Virus record (IMG/VR): IMGVR_UViG_3300035180_000231
Coordinates: 1 to 23,793 of that record
Direction: 5' to 3' (one strand)
Source of the DNA: a virus
DNA: 23,793 nt
Shown one piece after another: positions 22,968 to 23,793 of this stretch (within the stretch, counting starts at the first letter, position 1; every line of letters begins with the position of its first letter). The notes beneath the pieces were generated by a model. That model did no database searches and was not told the DNA's origin. It saw only the letters and a list, made by a program, of their open reading frames with translations. The position numbers and the translations under genes were made by a program.

Positions 22968-23793
22968 CGTTGTGTTATCGCTAGGCTCTTTATCCTAACC
23001 TCTGTGGCTTTAACCACAGTCCAGACTATATCTTATGCAAGAATCTTGTGGTGACTTGGTTTGGTTACCAAGTAGTGAAGGCGTGAGTGTTCAGATTTGG
23101 TCATGACCTGGAGATTTTCGATTCGGTTGTCCTTCTTGTCGCCATTGATATGGTGGACAACTTCATCAGGATTGAGTTTACGGCCAAGACTTTCTTCAAC
23201 AATCACGCGATGAGAACGCTTGTATCTTCCACTATCCCGGACCAATAAGTAGCCCGATTGATTTGTAGCATACCCAGGATGGTAAGAATCAAGGAACTTG
23301 AACCCAAGACTCTTAGCTAATTCCGTGATATGCCCCTTGGTGACGCCGAAAAACTCGGCGATCTCCTTGTTGGTCATCGTCTTAGCCATTTCAAGAACGG
23401 CATTGGGATCAATGTCCTGCCTACGGGGAAGATCAAACTTCTTCATCCAGTTCAAAACGCACTTCTTGGAGACTCCCAAGATCCCGGCTGCACCCTCAAG
23501 TGAACCACCAATCTTGTATGCGTTTCTTACTTCTTCTTTCGAGACTTCTGGAACAATCCGGCGAGGCATATTACCCTCCTGCACCATCATAGTATCCAGA
23601 CCCACAGATGTCAAGCACCCCCGCACTCGTGTCCACTCTGGCTTCGGCACCATCCGGTAAGCCTTATGGTTAGTCGTTGAACCTTCCCCAAATTTCTTAG
23701 GGGCTAGGCTGCTGATTGCCCAATCCACGATCTTTTTGACCGTCGCGCTTGTCTTTTCAAACTTCGCTGTGGTGATCATGGCTTAAGGGTATC
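22968..23793 (-). ncRNA. Group I intron in the capsid gene (partial, 5' end outside or at the edge)
   Basis: On the minus strand, the Q-like element AATCAGCAGCC (23707-23717), a P6-like hairpin with CCCC/GGGG arms (23686-23703), the R element GGTTCAACGACTAA (about 23670-23683) and the S element AAGATATAGTCT (23023-23034) appear in order. GACTA in R pairs with TAGTC in S to give P7. Downstream of S there is a 6-bp hairpin CTGTGG/CCACAG (23002-23019, P9-like). A second 6-bp hairpin GTTAGG/CCTAGC follows, then GATAACACAACG as the 3' end. These are the hallmarks of phage group I introns such as T4 td and SPO1. The HNH gene lies between R and S, i.e. in the P8 region. P1, P2 and a matching P element were not found inside the window, so the 5' splice site is probably just beyond it. 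Confidence 0.85.
23033..23569 (-). CDS. HNH homing endonuclease (intron-encoded)
   Basis: 178 aa. Two N-terminal helix-turn-helix-like segments (SLEGAAGILGVSKKCVLNWM, about 23-42; TNKEIAEFFGVTKGHITELA, about 66-85) precede an HNH_3-type nuclease domain. That domain has RSHRVIVEESLGRKLNPDEV (118-137), HH at 139-140, NGDKKDNRIENL (142-153) and the ending MTKSEHSRLH. The ATG at 23569 is chosen for its strong AGGAGGG about 5 nt upstream; the frame is open further upstream to 23779, but that part overlaps intron core elements and has no ribosome site. The TAA stop overlaps the S element (GCATAAGATATAG), so the gene is fully embedded in the intron. It should cut intronless capsid alleles and spread the intron. 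HTH-before-HNH is the reverse of the HNH-first order of SPO1 I-HmuI. Confidence 0.9.
   Translation of the reverse strand: MPRRIVPEVSKEEVRNAYKIGGSLEGAAGILGVSKKCVLNWMKKFDLPRRQDIDPNAVLEMAKTMTNKEIAEFFGVTKGHITELAKSLGFKFLDSYHPGYATNQSGYLLVRDSGRYKRSHRVIVEESLGRKLNPDEVVHHINGDKKDNRIENLQVMTKSEHSRLHYLVTKPSHHKILA

Overview
The window reads as the late (virion assembly plus lysis) half of a tailed, probably short-tailed (podovirus-like) bacteriophage genome, seen from its complementary strand. Apart from one doubtful fragment at the left edge, every supported gene lies on the minus strand. The genes are packed with 1-4 nt stop/start overlaps (ATGA, GTGA, TAATG) and Shine-Dalgarno sites, so one long transcript probably runs from right to left. 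No tRNA, rRNA, CRISPR array, insertion sequence, integrase or repressor is visible. The host cannot be named from the sequence; the fibre and adaptor protein types recall phages from aquatic metagenomes (inference).

In transcription order (right to left), the right edge (22968-23793) holds most of a group I intron that carries an HNH homing endonuclease. The intron interrupts the major capsid protein gene. The downstream exon is 22188-22967, and the upstream exon lies beyond the window or at its extreme edge. A 9-bp GC-rich hairpin follows the capsid gene. Next come a small HeH/Rho-N-like protein, two head-to-tail adaptor proteins, a short fibre-like protein and a large 820-aa nozzle/tail-tube-like protein. 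One adaptor and the nozzle-like protein share the same ~48-residue threonine/glycine-rich module.

The middle (13.5-17.2 kb) is an accessory appendage cassette: a PKD plus Kelch-like beta-propeller protein, a small beta-rich protein, a protein with a short collagen-like run, a fibre-tip-like protein, a GNAT-type acetyltransferase and a small predicted beta-rich (cupin-like) protein. It is followed by three presumed ejection (internal virion) proteins: a 235-aa Ala/Gly/Gln-rich protein, a 431-aa Gln-rich protein and a 1790-aa giant. The giant carries N-terminal YGLPPGE repeats, a polyvalent-type ADP-ribosyltransferase domain and a C-terminal region typical of large phage polyvalent proteins. 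A 733-aa tail fibre with visible base-composition mosaicism closes the structural part.

The lysis cassette (2.1-3.9 kb) contains a coiled-coil tail-anchored membrane protein, an M15-type peptidoglycan peptidase (endolysin), a two-TM holin and a spanin-like coiled-coil membrane protein. A UUCG-capped terminator then separates it from a last small unit: a nucleoside 2-deoxyribosyltransferase-like (DUF4406-like) protein, a calcineurin-like metallophosphoesterase and a small acidic hypothetical protein. That unit ends in a hairpin whose loop contains CTAG, supplying TAG stops on both strands, which suggests a tail-to-tail junction with rightward genes lying left of the window.

The most notable elements are the intron/endonuclease in the capsid gene, the ADP-ribosyltransferase within a presumed injected virion protein, and the module shared between adaptor and nozzle.
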